DNA of 6,352 bases, from positions 1-6,352 of the forward strand of contig JAPLCL010000299.1 of assembly GCA_026392265.1 (NCBI GenBank), given 5' to 3'. The notes under the pieces are model-generated. The model saw only the letters and a list, made by a program, of their open reading frames with translations, had not been told where the DNA came from and did no database searches. Made by a program: the position numbers and the translations under genes. The DNA is from Actinomycetota bacterium (GTDB lineage Bacteria > Actinomycetota > Thermoleophilia > UBA2241). Shown here piece after piece: positions 6,157 through 6,352 of this stretch. Position 1 is the stretch's first letter. The number at the start of each line of letters is the position of its first letter.

Positions 6157-6352
6157 CTACCCGGCCGGCCCCTCCTCCGCCTCGATCTCCTCCACCACGC
6201 CTTTCGACGTTGGCAGCAGCTCCACGATGAACACGCCGCTGAGCATCAGCGAGCCGCCCACCAGTAACCGCCAGGTCACCGAGTCCATGCCGAAGGCGAT
6301 GCCGGCCATGGCCGCAAAGACGGCCTCAAAGCCCAGCAGGATGGCGGCGTGC
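6157..6352 (-). CDS. EamA/DMT-family transporter, C-terminal fragment (N-terminus off right edge)
   Basis: Seen: an open frame enters at the right edge and ends at TAG (6159-6157), giving the last 64 residues. It begins HAAILLGFEAVFAAMAG, the usual start of the ninth helix of EamA proteins (typically H-A-x-x-L-x-x-x-E-P-V-F-A), then TWRLLVGGSLMLSGVFIVEL as the final helix, and closes with an acidic tail rich in Glu. The proline after the conserved glutamate is replaced by alanine, and the common GE-x-L motif is replaced by GMDSVTWR. This is a different EamA branch from the two paralogues at the left of the window, whose final helices lack the HAA-FE-VFA pattern. It is probably an inner-membrane metabolite exporter of unknown substrate, likely in the same operon as the ArgZ-like and MttB-like genes. 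Confidence 0.82.
   Translation of the reverse strand, partial: HAAILLGFEAVFAAMAGIAFGMDSVTWRLLVGGSLMLSGVFIVELLPTSKGVVEEIEAEEGPAG

Overview
The window is a stretch of GC-rich bacterial or archaeal chromosome (about two-thirds G+C by eye) with tightly packed genes, short spacers and good Shine-Dalgarno sequences. There are seven protein genes: six on the minus strand and one on the plus strand. I see no RNA genes, mobile elements, CRISPR arrays or long repeats. A flavodiiron protein, a trimethylamine-methyltransferase (MttB) family protein and an ArgZ/TIGR00300-type ornithine cyclodeaminase-like protein together suggest an anaerobe or microaerophile. A high-GC anaerobic lineage of Actinomycetota or Chloroflexota would fit, but the taxon is inference and no marker gene is present.

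Layout from the right edge, in the direction of minus-strand transcription. The C-terminal end of an EamA-type transporter enters at 6352 and stops at 6157. It is followed 56 bases later by the ArgZ-like protein (6100-4877) and 29 bases after that by a non-pyrrolysine MttB-family protein (4847-3393). This looks like one operon linking amino-acid or quaternary-amine chemistry. A small plus-strand VOC (glyoxalase-fold) gene at 2937-3365 converges on the MttB gene, with 27 bases between the stop codons and a GC-rich hairpin at the junction.

Divergent from the VOC gene is a second minus-strand operon: a flavodiiron protein (2802-1588), then two paralogous EamA transporters (1554-640, with a TTG start, and 588 running off the left edge). 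The 134-base spacer between VOC and flavodiiron genes carries a possible promoter for the flavodiiron operon.

Working together (inference): the ArgZ-like and MttB-like proteins may act on proline/ornithine-type amines or betaines, with an EamA carrier upstream moving a metabolite. The flavodiiron protein would remove O2 or NO, protecting oxygen-sensitive chemistry. Nothing in the window supplies the corrinoid protein, reductive activator or rubredoxin these enzymes would normally need, so the partners must lie elsewhere. The window is mostly recognisable families; the unusual part is the combination, not an obviously new system.
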